Positions 13,739-21,142 of a stretch of 22,234 bases of DNA are shown piece after piece. Each line of letters starts with the position of its first letter. The first letter of the stretch is position 1. The position numbers were made by a program, and so were the translations under genes. Under the pieces are notes generated by a model. It did no database searches and was not told the origin of the DNA. It saw nothing but the letters and a program-made list of their open reading frames with translations. Source of the DNA: Deltaproteobacteria bacterium (GTDB taxonomy: Bacteria > Desulfobacterota > Syntrophia > Syntrophales > Smithellaceae); NCBI GenBank assembly GCA_009668925.1, contig SBEK01000002.1, positions 1 through 22,234 on the forward strand, in the 5' to 3' direction.

Positions 13739-15187
13739 ATGAAGAAGAAATTGGATAATGCACGGGCCATCGTCCAGGAGATCGTTTTGGACATCGAAAA
13801 GAGATCAAAAGACGCCCGGCGCGATGCGGCAGCCGTTAATGATTTTCAGGTCGGGCTGCGCCATGTGGAAAATGATGTGTGCGCGGAATGTCTGCGCGGT
13901 GTTCCGGACAAATACATTGCCCTGATCCGCGAGAAACTCGGCGCCGAAATCGTCGAGGCCCTGGAACCGGGCAAAATCGGCGCGATCTTCAAAAACCGCG
14001 ACCGCGTTCAGAAAGTGTATGAAAAAATCGCCGTTTTGCTCGAGAAGTACAATCATGCGCAGAAGACCGCGAAGGACAGCCTCAGTGAATCCGACCGTCT
14101 CCGGTTTGTGCAGCAGGAAATGGCCGAATCCCAGATCGCCAATTTGCAGGAGCTCGAAGCCTTCGAGCAGCGGATGCTGCAAAGCCAGTGGCTGGTTGAG
14201 CTGCAGCTGGAGCCGTTTGAAAAGGCCATGAGCATGATCGTCGGCTTTCTCGAGGCCCGGCACATGGAGGTGTACTTATTCGATGACGACAAATTTCTGA
14301 CCACGAACCTCGATACCGACGGGAAGATTTTTGCCTATAACAAACAGTCGCATGACGGCAATGAACCGCCTCATACCGTTGACGCCCCGTCTTTTCAGGA
14401 GGTGCAGGAAACCATCTATGAGACTCCGCTCGTTGTGGAGGGCCGGCAGATCGGCCACTGCCGCATCCTGTGCACAAAAACAGAGAATTTCGACCGCGAC
14501 CGCTGGATCAAGAAAGTTGATTTGATCACGCCGGTCGCCGCGCGCGTGATCGAGGCCAATCAGAACCGCCTGCTGGCGGCCAAGGTCTACACCGACGATC
14601 TCACGCAGCTCTATAACAAGCGCAAGCTCAATGAACAGATGGGACGGCTGTTCACTCAGTTCAAGAGCGGGCGGAAGAAGCTGTTCGTGGCCATGATCGA
14701 TATCGATAAGTTCAAGACGCTCAATGACACATACGGTCATCCCGCCGGCGACCAGGTCCTGAAGAAGGTCGCCCTGCTGATCCGGGACGGGGTGCCGTAT
14801 GCCTACCGCTATGGCGGCGAAGAATTCTGCGCTGTATTTTACGGCTGCGAAAAACAGGCGGTGCTTGACGCCATGGAGGCTCTGCGCAAGAATATCGAAA
14901 AATCATCCTTTGACGTCGAAGGGCTCACGCATGCCATAACGGTTTCCGCGGGGATAGCGGAATTTGAAGTCACGATGAACGCCGTGATGGACGCCATCGA
15001 CCGGGCCGACAAGGCCCTGTATGTCAGCAAGGAAGACGGGCGCAACCGCTGCACCTATTATGACGACATCAAAGACCGTTATCTTGCCGATGCGAACCGC
15101 CTGCGTCAGAGAAACCTGATACTCGAAGAAGAGATCGCCCAACTGCGTCAGGAGCTGGCCGGCATGAAAGGGAAAAAAATCCGCTGA
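13739..15187 (+). CDS. Diguanylate cyclase with coiled-coil/GAF-like N-terminus (GGDEF)
   Basis: From ATG 13739 the protein has 482 aa. A TTG start at 13646 would run through the CRP-type box and is rejected. Residues 1-150 are helical and charged with coiled-coil character, and include CAEC at 48-51. Residues about 155-275 form a GAF-like alpha/beta sensor segment. Residues about 283-445 are a GGDEF domain with metal-site DID (321-323), NDTYGHPAGD and catalytic GGEEF at 359-363, so it should make c-di-GMP from two GTP. The usual RxxD inhibitory site five residues before GGEEF is absent. A short coiled coil ends the protein (451-477). No membrane segment, so cytosolic. Confidence 0.92.
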   Translation: MKKKLDNARAIVQEIVLDIEKRSKDARRDAAAVNDFQVGLRHVENDVCAECLRGVPDKYIALIREKLGAEIVEALEPGKIGAIFKNRDRVQKVYEKIAVLLEKYNHAQKTAKDSLSESDRLRFVQQEMAESQIANLQELEAFEQRMLQSQWLVELQLEPFEKAMSMIVGFLEARHMEVYLFDDDKFLTTNLDTDGKIFAYNKQSHDGNEPPHTVDAPSFQEVQETIYETPLVVEGRQIGHCRILCTKTENFDRDRWIKKVDLITPVAARVIEANQNRLLAAKVYTDDLTQLYNKRKLNEQMGRLFTQFKSGRKKLFVAMIDIDKFKTLNDTYGHPAGDQVLKKVALLIRDGVPYAYRYGGEEFCAVFYGCEKQAVLDAMEALRKNIEKSSFDVEGLTHAITVSAGIAEFEVTMNAVMDAIDRADKALYVSKEDGRNRCTYYDDIKDRYLADANRLRQRNLILEEEIAQLRQELAGMKGKKIR

Positions 15188-15389
15188 CGTCCGGCGCGGC
15201 AGTCCCTGCCTGTGGGAACGGCAACGGCCTGACGCTGTGTCGGCTGGACCAGGCCCGCGGTCCCACCCGGATCCGGCAGAAGACGGCCCGCATTCCCGGG
15301 GCAAATTCACTGCCGAAACACGGATGAACCTTCCGATCGCCCTGGATAAAAGCTCACTTCCGCAGCGTGCCGCCTTCCGGCGGGCTTCT

Positions 15390-15560
15390 CTACATCTTGA
15401 AATACTCCAGCACTTTGTACATCAGGAAGGCCGGCCAGAAAATGGCTTTAATGAATCCGAGCACACCCGCCCAGAACGTGGCGGCATGCTGGATAAAATA
15501 AATTGCCGCACCGATAAAGGCCATTCCGTAGATACCGCCGAAAAATCCATGTTCTTTCAT
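15390..15560 (-). CDS. Small 56-aa membrane protein, function unknown
   Basis: ATG 15560 follows AAAGGATAAACGGG and the frame ends with TAG at 15390. The product begins MKEHGFFGGIYGMAFIGAAI. It has two hydrophobic stretches (about 7-22 and 29-48) joined by IQHAATFWAG, and ends in a charged YKVLEYFKM tail. The length, aromatic residues and balanced N/C charges suggest a genuine two-helix inner-membrane protein. I believe similar short proteins occur in related bacteria, but I cannot confirm this without a search. It is convergent with the diguanylate cyclase gene and divergent from the chemoreceptor gene. Confidence 0.7.
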   Translation of the reverse strand: MKEHGFFGGIYGMAFIGAAIYFIQHAATFWAGVLGFIKAIFWPAFLMYKVLEYFKM

Positions 15561-15825
15561 CCCGTTTATCCTTTCTTAATGATCATGGGAGTGCTGCAAA
15601 TACTGTTTGACCGCTTTCTTTGAGGGAACAAGACAACGGACGGGAACATCGGGTCGGTCTGGCCCGCCGCATTTCCTGTCCCCATAAATTTTGTCATTTT
15701 CGCTAAAGTTATTTTCCGGCCCAGTCGACATAATGACATGCATATTTGCACTCATGGTTAATATATTGACTGTGACATAAATCACAATATTTATTTTTTG
15801 TTGACTGGAAGAAAGGGGATAATGA
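15561..15825. promoter_or_regulatory. Divergent upstream region of the chemoreceptor gene
   Basis: This 265-nt gap holds a perfect CRP-type box at 15771-15786 and a candidate -35 TTGACT at 15766-15771, with A/T-rich -10 options (TATTTA/ATTTAT) at 15788-15794. A partial inverted repeat, ATGACATGCA...TGCACTCAT, lies at about 15734-15755. No gene was seen. Confidence 0.5.
15771..15786. promoter_or_regulatory. Perfect CRP-consensus box upstream of the chemoreceptor gene
   Basis: TGTGA-CATAAA-TCACA is the exact CRP half-site pair with 6-nt spacing. It sits between the putative -35 and -10 of the chemoreceptor promoter, a position that suggests repression. A promoter further downstream would make activation possible. 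Confidence 0.6.
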
Positions 15826-17295
15826 ATGAAATTGCTCAATGCGAAACTGGGAACGAAGCTGATCTGGGGATTCGGCACCATCATCGTTTTTTTGGTGGTT
15901 ATTGCCCTGATCAGCCTCATTCAAGTCGGTCTTATGAACAGCAGGATCTCGGAAGTCGCCAATGTCCGGATCATCCAGCTGAAGTATTTTTACGAAATCG
16001 CGAAGCAGTATGACGTGATGGCCCGATCGGCCTCCAATATAGCGCTGACGGTTGAAGAAAGCGTTCAGAGGACGCAGGAACATCTCTATCGAAGCAACAA
16101 AGCACTGGTCGTCGAAAATTTAAACCGGCTGGGCCAGACCATGACGTCGGTCCAGGAACGCAGTGCTTTCATCCGGATCAAGGAAGCGGTGGAGCCGATG
16201 CTGGTTTTTTATGATAAATCCGTCGTATACGGCCGGGCCAACAGAAACGCCGAAGCCGGCGACATCATCATGATTCAGGTGCTCCCCGTCCAGGCGAAAT
16301 TTCTGAATGCCATGAACGACGCGGCGCAGATTGCCCAGACGAACAGCGATGAAGCGGCGAGCGAGGCCCGAACGCTGACGCTCGTCGGAGGGGCCATTAT
16401 CCTCATCCTGGGCATTGCCGCCGTCATTCTTTGCAGCATGATCGCGCTGTTTATCACCCGAAGCATTACCCGGCCGATTAATCACGTCGTTGAAGGCCTG
16501 CGGGAATCTTCTCAGCAGGTTGATCAGGCGGCGGCGGAAGTGACGTCCTCGAGCCGGTCTCTGGCGACAGGGACATCCGAACAGGCCGCAACGCTGGAGG
16601 AAACCTCGGCGTCCCTGGAAGAAATCAATGCGATGACGCAGCAAAATGCCGACAATGCCGGCCACGCCAAGAAGCTGATGGCTGAGGTTAACGATGTGGT
16701 CGGCCGCGTCGACACCCATATGAATGCCATGGCCGCAGCGATTCACGAGGTCAAGAAATCCAGCGAGGAAACGGGAAAGATCGTCAAGACCATCGACGAG
16801 ATCGCTTTCCAGACCAATCTTCTGGCGTTAAACGCCGCCGTGGAAGCCGCCCGCGCTGGGGAAGCGGGCGCCGGCTTTGCCGTCGTGGCCGATGAAGTGA
16901 GAAATCTCGCCATGCGGGCCGCGGAAGCCGCCAAGACGACATCCAGCCTGATCGAGGGCACGATCGGCACGGTGAGAAACAGCAATGATCTGACGCTGCA
17001 GACCCAGCAGGCTTCTAAAGAAAATGTGATAATCGCCGGAAAAATCGGCAATCTCATCGATGAAATTGCCGCCGCATCTCAGGAGCAGGCTCGGGGAATC
17101 AGTCAGGTCAGCCTGGCCGTGGCCGAGATGGACAAAGTGGTCCAGCAGGCGGCCGCCATTGCGGAGGAGTCCGCGGGCGCCTCCGCGCAGATGAGCGGTC
17201 AGGCCCAGCAATTGAAGCGTTATGTTGTCGAACTGGCCCTGGTCGTCCACGGCGGACACAATAATACGGACTTGACGCTGCCCGCTCGTATCTAA
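15826..17295 (+). CDS. Methyl-accepting chemotaxis protein
   Basis: This 489-aa chemoreceptor has TM1 at about 12-35, a periplasmic four-helix-bundle-like sensor (about 36-185), TM2 at about 187-210, a short HAMP-like linker beginning [12 protein letters not shown], and a long coiled-coil signalling domain. The hairpin tip [21 protein letters not shown] is at about 325-345, with [12 protein letters not shown] following. The HAMP region looks reduced to the first helix, as in many deltaproteobacterial receptors. No C-terminal CheR-docking pentapeptide is seen. ATG 15826 is preferred over an out-of-frame ATG at 15822; AAAGGGG is upstream. A CRP-type box is in the promoter. No che genes are nearby. 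Ligand unknown. Confidence 0.95.
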   Translation: MKLLNAKLGTKLIWGFGTIIVFLVVIALISLIQVGLMNSRISEVANVRIIQLKYFYEIAKQYDVMARSASNIALTVEESVQRTQEHLYRSNKALVVENLNRLGQTMTSVQERSAFIRIKEAVEPMLVFYDKSVVYGRANRNAEAGDIIMIQVLPVQAKFLNAMNDAAQIAQTNSDEAASEARTLTLVGGAIILILGIAAVILCSMIALFITRSITRPINHVVEGLRESSQQVDQAAAEVTSSSRSLATGTSEQAATLEETSASLEEINAMTQQNADNAGHAKKLMAEVNDVVGRVDTHMNAMAAAIHEVKKSSEETGKIVKTIDEIAFQTNLLALNAAVEAARAGEAGAGFAVVADEVRNLAMRAAEAAKTTSSLIEGTIGTVRNSNDLTLQTQQASKENVIIAGKIGNLIDEIAAASQEQARGISQVSLAVAEMDKVVQQAAAIAEESAGASAQMSGQAQQLKRYVVELALVVHGGHNNTDLTLPARI

Positions 17296-17332
17296 TATGG
17301 AGTGTCACAAATCCTTTTGCGCAGGTTGATGA

Positions 17333-17360
17333 AGAACAAGGGGCGGCCGCCCCTTGTTCT
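17333..17360. terminator. Perfect 28-bp palindrome, likely terminator
   Basis: Arms of 14 bp (17333-17346 and 17347-17360, centred on GGCCGC) are perfectly complementary, 37 nt after the chemoreceptor stop codon. There is no long T-tract, only TTGTTCTGTT, so it may be Rho-assisted or act in both directions. Confidence 0.5.
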
Positions 17361-17412
17361 GTTACAATGCATCCGAAATCTGCACCAAGAAATTTGCGGC
17401 GTCTGCAAATCG

Positions 17413-17441
17413 GGTTTGGCCCCCTTCCCGGGGTTCAAACC
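17413..17441. other. Stem-loop in the chemoreceptor/flavin oxidoreductase gap
   Basis: GGTTTG (17413-17418) pairs with CAAACC (17436-17441), and CCCC (17421-17424) with GGGG (17430-17433), across a 2x2 internal loop. It lies about 110 nt after the stop of the minus-strand oxidoreductase and may help terminate it. It mimics a tRNA T-arm but is not one. Confidence 0.4.
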
Positions 17442-17551
17442 GGATGCCTGCCTCCTCTGAATCCTCAACCATCAGAATCGTTTTTCAACGATTTCCCGTT
17501 TCCCTGAACAGTGTGTTGAAAAACCCTGTTAGAGTGAAGATTTGATCCTTC

Positions 17552-19510
17552 TCAGATGTCCCAGGCCGCCTGGGCCCCTTCGGACGTCGCTTCAATAATC
17601 CGGCGCGGCTCTATGGCGTCGCCGACGATGAAATGGCGAATGTTATTCTTGGCGAGCATCTCCTTGAACTGCCGTCGCGGGGTGATTCCGACAGCGATGA
17701 TGACCTGGCCGACAGGTGCGATTTGTTTCTCGACACCCCCCGTCCGGACCGTGACGGCCCCTTCCGAAATCTTCTCCACCCGGGTATTGAGCATGAACGT
17801 GGCGCCGGCCGCTTCCAGGCGCCGGTGCACCATCGTGTTGTGAGCGCCCTGCGGAGGAACCGGCATATCGGCCAGCATTTCCACCAGGATGACGTTCTTC
17901 GCTCCCTTGTCGCACAGAAAATCGGCCGTTTCCATTCCGACCGGACCGGCCCCGATGATGACCGTGTTGTCTTTGAAACCCACCTCACCGTTCAGAATCT
18001 GCCACGCGTCGCAAACGACGGATGACGAAACCCCTTCGACCGGACAGGCCGTCTTGTCCCCGCCCGCAGCCAGAATGACAACGTCGGGGTTGCCCTGCTT
18101 GATCATGTCCTCGGTCACTTCCGTGCCCGTCTTGATCTCCACGCCTTGTTTGGCGCAGTTGTGCGTGAGCGTGGCGATCCATTTTCCGTAAACGGCTTTA
18201 TGGGGCGCTTTCTCGGCATAGCGAATCTGCCCGCCGGTTTGGTCTTCCTTTTCAAAAAGCGTCACACGGTGGCCCAGTCTGGCCGCCTCCAGCGCGGCGG
18301 TGAGCCCCCCGGGACCGCCCCCGATGACCCACACGCTGCGGCTATGCAAGGCGCTGCCCGCGGGGCGGATGAGCTCCTGCCCCGTCTCGGGATTGATGGC
18401 GCAGCGGATCGACTTCTGTTCGAAGATCAGACGCTCGATGCATCCCTGGTTGCAGGCGAGACACTCCATGGTATCTTCCGGATGTCCTGCGATCGCGTTT
18501 TTGAGAAAGTCGGGGTCCGCCAGGTGCTGTCGCGCCACCGCAATCAGATCCGCATCGCCGCGGGCGATGACGTCATTCATGAAGTAGGGATCGCAGTACC
18601 TGCCGACGCTGATCACGGGAACATCCGTCACGTCCTTGATCTTGCGCGCCAGACCGGCTTTAAAGCCCTGCTCATACTCCACCGGGGCGCTCGCGTTGGG
18701 CGTGCCCACGCTCACTTCGGCATTGGCGTGGGTGCCGAAAGAGACATTGATCATATCGGCGCCGGCCGAAACCAGGTCCGGAATGATTGTCTGAACATCT
18801 TCCACGGTGTAGCCGTTGATAATGCATTCTTCGCAGGAAAGCCGAAGCAAGATGGGAAAATCCTCGCCCGTCCTCCGGCGCACCTCGCGCAGGCAGTCGA
18901 TAATGAACCGGGCTCTGGCCCGGAAGTCCCCGCCATATTCATCCTGCCGCTTGTTGCAGTGCGCCGAGAGAAACTGCATCAGCAGATAGCCGTGCGCCGC
19001 ATGCAGCTCCACGGCATCAAACCCCGCGGTCCTGGCGCGGACGGCGGCGGCGCCGAACGAGGCAATCGTTTCCTGGATCAGCTCCTTCGTCATCTCCCGC
19101 GGGATGCCTAATTGGGGAAACCGGAAGCTCCGGATGGCCGAAGGCCCGATCGCCTCGCCGGTGCGCAAGAGCGCGACATTTTCGCGCCCCGTATGATGAA
19201 GCTGCATGGCCACCTTGCCTCCCTGGGCGTGAACCACGTCCGCCAGCTTCGCGAGCCCCGGAATGTACTTGTCATCCCAAACGGCCAGCGCCTGGGGCGA
19301 AGCGGACCCCAGTGGATGAACCTCCGTGATCTCGGTGATGATCAGCCCGGCGCCGCTTTGCGCGCGTCTTTTCATATAGGCCAGGTTCGCCTCGCTCACC
19401 GAGCTGTCATCGTTTCCCAGCCGCGTTCCCATGGGCGGCATTACAAGCCGGTTGCGAATCTCCATCGATTTGATTTGGAAAGGCGCCAGCAATCGGTCCA
19501 GGTTTTTCAT
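17552..19510 (-). CDS. Flavin/Fe-S enoate or 2,4-dienoyl-CoA reductase (OYE family)
   Basis: This 652-aa enzyme has three parts, as in FadH-type 2,4-dienoyl-CoA and enoate reductases. An FMN TIM-barrel covers about 1-345 (N-terminal RLVMPPMG, active-site LHHTGR and VELHAAHGYLLMQF). A 4Fe-4S cluster is bound by CLACNQGC (C350, C353, C357) plus C370. The FAD/NAD(P)H half has dinucleotide motifs VIGGGPGG near 395 and VIIGAGPVG near 519. It reduces conjugated double bonds, possibly for unsaturated acyl-CoA breakdown, and so fits the FadD/acyl-CoA dehydrogenase and acyl-CoA synthetase genes elsewhere in the window. ATG 19510 has GGAG upstream. Single gene. The precise substrate (dienoyl-CoA, enoate or an aromatic derivative) is undecided. 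Confidence 0.9.
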   Translation of the reverse strand: MKNLDRLLAPFQIKSMEIRNRLVMPPMGTRLGNDDSSVSEANLAYMKRRAQSGAGLIITEITEVHPLGSASPQALAVWDDKYIPGLAKLADVVHAQGGKVAMQLHHTGRENVALLRTGEAIGPSAIRSFRFPQLGIPREMTKELIQETIASFGAAAVRARTAGFDAVELHAAHGYLLMQFLSAHCNKRQDEYGGDFRARARFIIDCLREVRRRTGEDFPILLRLSCEECIINGYTVEDVQTIIPDLVSAGADMINVSFGTHANAEVSVGTPNASAPVEYEQGFKAGLARKIKDVTDVPVISVGRYCDPYFMNDVIARGDADLIAVARQHLADPDFLKNAIAGHPEDTMECLACNQGCIERLIFEQKSIRCAINPETGQELIRPAGSALHSRSVWVIGGGPGGLTAALEAARLGHRVTLFEKEDQTGGQIRYAEKAPHKAVYGKWIATLTHNCAKQGVEIKTGTEVTEDMIKQGNPDVVILAAGGDKTACPVEGVSSSVVCDAWQILNGEVGFKDNTVIIGAGPVGMETADFLCDKGAKNVILVEMLADMPVPPQGAHNTMVHRRLEAAGATFMLNTRVEKISEGAVTVRTGGVEKQIAPVGQVIIAVGITPRRQFKEMLAKNNIRHFIVGDAIEPRRIIEATSEGAQAAWDI

Positions 19511-19690
19511 ACATTTTCTCCACAGGTTTATTTGAATTTGATCGATCCCCCGCAGGCAATCTCTCTCGAGGGGGGAATGAACATCAGTATTTCCCGGCGC
19601 GCCGGGGGAGACGATACGCTCGTCCCGTTCACGCGGGACTAAATAGAGCGTTTAATCTCACACATACAATGGCACCGCCGTTCTTTTTTC
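19511..19690. other. Intergenic stretch with palindromes
   Basis: This gap holds CCCGGCGCGCCGGG (19593-19606, perfect 14-bp palindrome) and GTCCCG-TTCACG-CGGGAC (19622-19639, perfect hairpin). They lie between the 3' end of the outer-membrane gene and the oxidoreductase start, so the second may terminate the former. No T-tract is present. Confidence 0.4.
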
Positions 19691-20368
19691 TTAAAATGTG
19701 TAACGGAAAGCGGCCATCATTTCATGGGCCGTCAATCGGCCCGTCAGATTTCCCGCCGGAATTCCGAGACCATCGGACAACGGAACATCGAATTTACCCA
19801 TATCGACATAACGGTAGCCGGCTCTCACGCTGAGATGATCGGTAAACGCATACTGAATTCCCGCCTCCACCTGCCAGGTAAATTTCGTCTGAGAGTCGTC
19901 GGCCAGCACAACGGTGTCATTGCTCGCCACTTTCATCCACGTGCTGCCGATGCCCGCGCCGACATACGGCGTAAAGTTCTTAAACTGAAACGGCTCCGCA
20001 AAGACGGAGAACATCAGCGAATAGACATCCTTGACTTCCGTTAAGTAGAAAAAAGTCGGAACCGGCGGTGCAAAGCTGTTGGTCGTAAACTCACTTTTGC
20101 CCCGATAATGGAATCCGATATCCCCTCTCACGACATTGAAGAATTTCGCGCCGACATGCAAAGCGGGCACAACGCGGCTCGCCCGGTCATCACCGGTATT
20201 CTCATGAGGGCCCGCCGTATTGAATCCCCCGGATTCCATTTTGATCGAAGAGTAGCCTAACTCCCCTTCTATATAAGGCTTGATGACTTTATCCGCCGCC
20301 CGGGCGTTCGTTGCGATTATCAGAATGGCAACCATCATCAACATACACAGCAAACCTATTCTTTTCAT
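19691..20368 (-). CDS. Outer-membrane beta-barrel protein (OmpW/opacity-like)
   Basis: This 225-aa protein starts with ATG 20368, six bases inside a TTG alternative. The AAGGAG ribosome site is correctly spaced only for the ATG. A signal peptide covers about residues 1-25, with cleavage after NARA. The rest is a series of amphipathic strands with alternating aromatic residues: YIEGELGYSS, ALHVGAKFF, GDIGFHYRG, FTPYVGAGIGSTW, QVEAGIQYAF, LSVRAGYRYVDMG. It ends in Phe (AAFRYTF), the usual signal for barrel insertion. The strand pattern and size fit an 8-stranded OMP_b-brl or OmpW-like barrel. It follows the TIGR04076-like gene by 86 nt, which includes a GTCTG-ATTA-CAGAC hairpin (20398-20411). 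Ligand unknown. Confidence 0.87.
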   Translation of the reverse strand: MKRIGLLCMLMMVAILIIATNARAADKVIKPYIEGELGYSSIKMESGGFNTAGPHENTGDDRASRVVPALHVGAKFFNVVRGDIGFHYRGKSEFTTNSFAPPVPTFFYLTEVKDVYSLMFSVFAEPFQFKNFTPYVGAGIGSTWMKVASNDTVVLADDSQTKFTWQVEAGIQYAFTDHLSVRAGYRYVDMGKFDVPLSDGLGIPAGNLTGRLTAHEMMAAFRYTF

Positions 20369-20453
20369 GCGCAATCTCCTTTCTCTCCATTTTCAGTGTC
20401 TGATTACAGACGCTTCTGCGAACCCGCCCTAGTCCCGGCGGTTTCCCCTCCCG

Positions 20454-20726
20454 TTATTGACCCAAACGCTCCAATCCGAAAATAACGGCATTATCGTTAT
20501 CCGGGCACTGAAGCTCCCGTTTGTTGTTTATCCAATCCTCCGGAGGCGTTTCGCGGCAATAGGCGGTCAGATAAGGAATCAGGGCCGGGAGCGCATAGAT
20601 GCAAAGCCCCGCGGGCTTTCCCGCTTCGATCATCAGGCCGTCCCGGAGGAGAAAATAGTCGCCGGCCTTGTAACCGGCGGAGCAGAATCCCTTGACCGAT
20701 TTGACGGTTACTTTGACATCAGACAT
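20454..20726 (-). CDS. TIGR04076-family small protein
   Basis: This 90-aa protein has the pattern I recall for the TIGR04076 family: an N-terminal V-x-V-x-SVKGFCSAGYKAGD, a central AGLCIYALPALIPYLTAY, and a C-terminal CPDNDNAVIFGLERL. Three conserved cysteines (in GFC, GLC and CPD) could bind metal, but the family has no established function. ATG 20726 follows a very strong AAGGAGG. It is the first gene of a possible two-gene unit with the outer-membrane protein. Confidence 0.8.
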   Translation of the reverse strand: MSDVKVTVKSVKGFCSAGYKAGDYFLLRDGLMIEAGKPAGLCIYALPALIPYLTAYCRETPPEDWINNKRELQCPDNDNAVIFGLERLGQ

Positions 20727-21142
20727 CGTCTACCTCCTTAAAATAATTTTTTCTTTTCCTGTTTCCTGAAGGAGCCCTGGTCCGCCGCACCTTCACCGCG
20801 ATCAGCCGGGCCAGTCTCCCGGAGGCTTACAAACGAGCAGTCACGGCGCCGGGGCGGCGTCGCCGCAGGAACCTTAATGTTTCTAAATCACGGATTCATC
20901 GCTTGGGCGCGCTCTTCCGTTTGGGGAGACAAAGTATCCGAAATCCGAAAAAGTGTCAATGAGACATGCGGCCGTTTATGAACCGATTGTATTCTTCCGT
21001 CGCAGCGGGCGCCGCTTTATTTTTATTTGTATTCTTGAATCCTCGCCGGCTTTCTGCTACGCATGAATTGCTTCACTCCGGATGTACCCCGAGGAATCCT
21101 TCTTCCCGGTATTACTCCGAACATCACATTCTTAAGGCAGGT
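20727..21142. other. Divergent intergenic region upstream of the acyl-CoA synthetase
   Basis: This 416-nt gap has no recognised gene. It contains palindromes GCGGCG-T-CGCCGC (20854-20866) and TGTC-N5-GACA (20954-20966), and a short hairpin with a T-rich tail at 21004-21028. No small ORF with a ribosome site was found. Confidence 0.45.
21004..21028 (+). terminator. Weak hairpin with T-rich tail in the acyl-CoA synthetase leader
   Basis: AGCGG-GCG-CCGCT (21004-21016) is followed by TTATTTTTATTT. The stem is only 5 bp. If active it would terminate plus-strand RNA about 115 nt before the next start codon. Confidence 0.3.

Noticed and set aside
17432..17441. GGTTCAAACC resembling a tRNA T-arm
   Set aside because: No cloverleaf: the five-base T stem does not pair, and no acceptor or anticodon stem is nearby. 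It is better explained by the stem-loop at 17413-17441.
18146..19111. Plus-strand frame of 321 codons over the flavin oxidoreductase
   Set aside because: Antisense shadow of a well-supported 652-aa enzyme; composition is Arg/His/Gly rich, as expected of a shadow frame.
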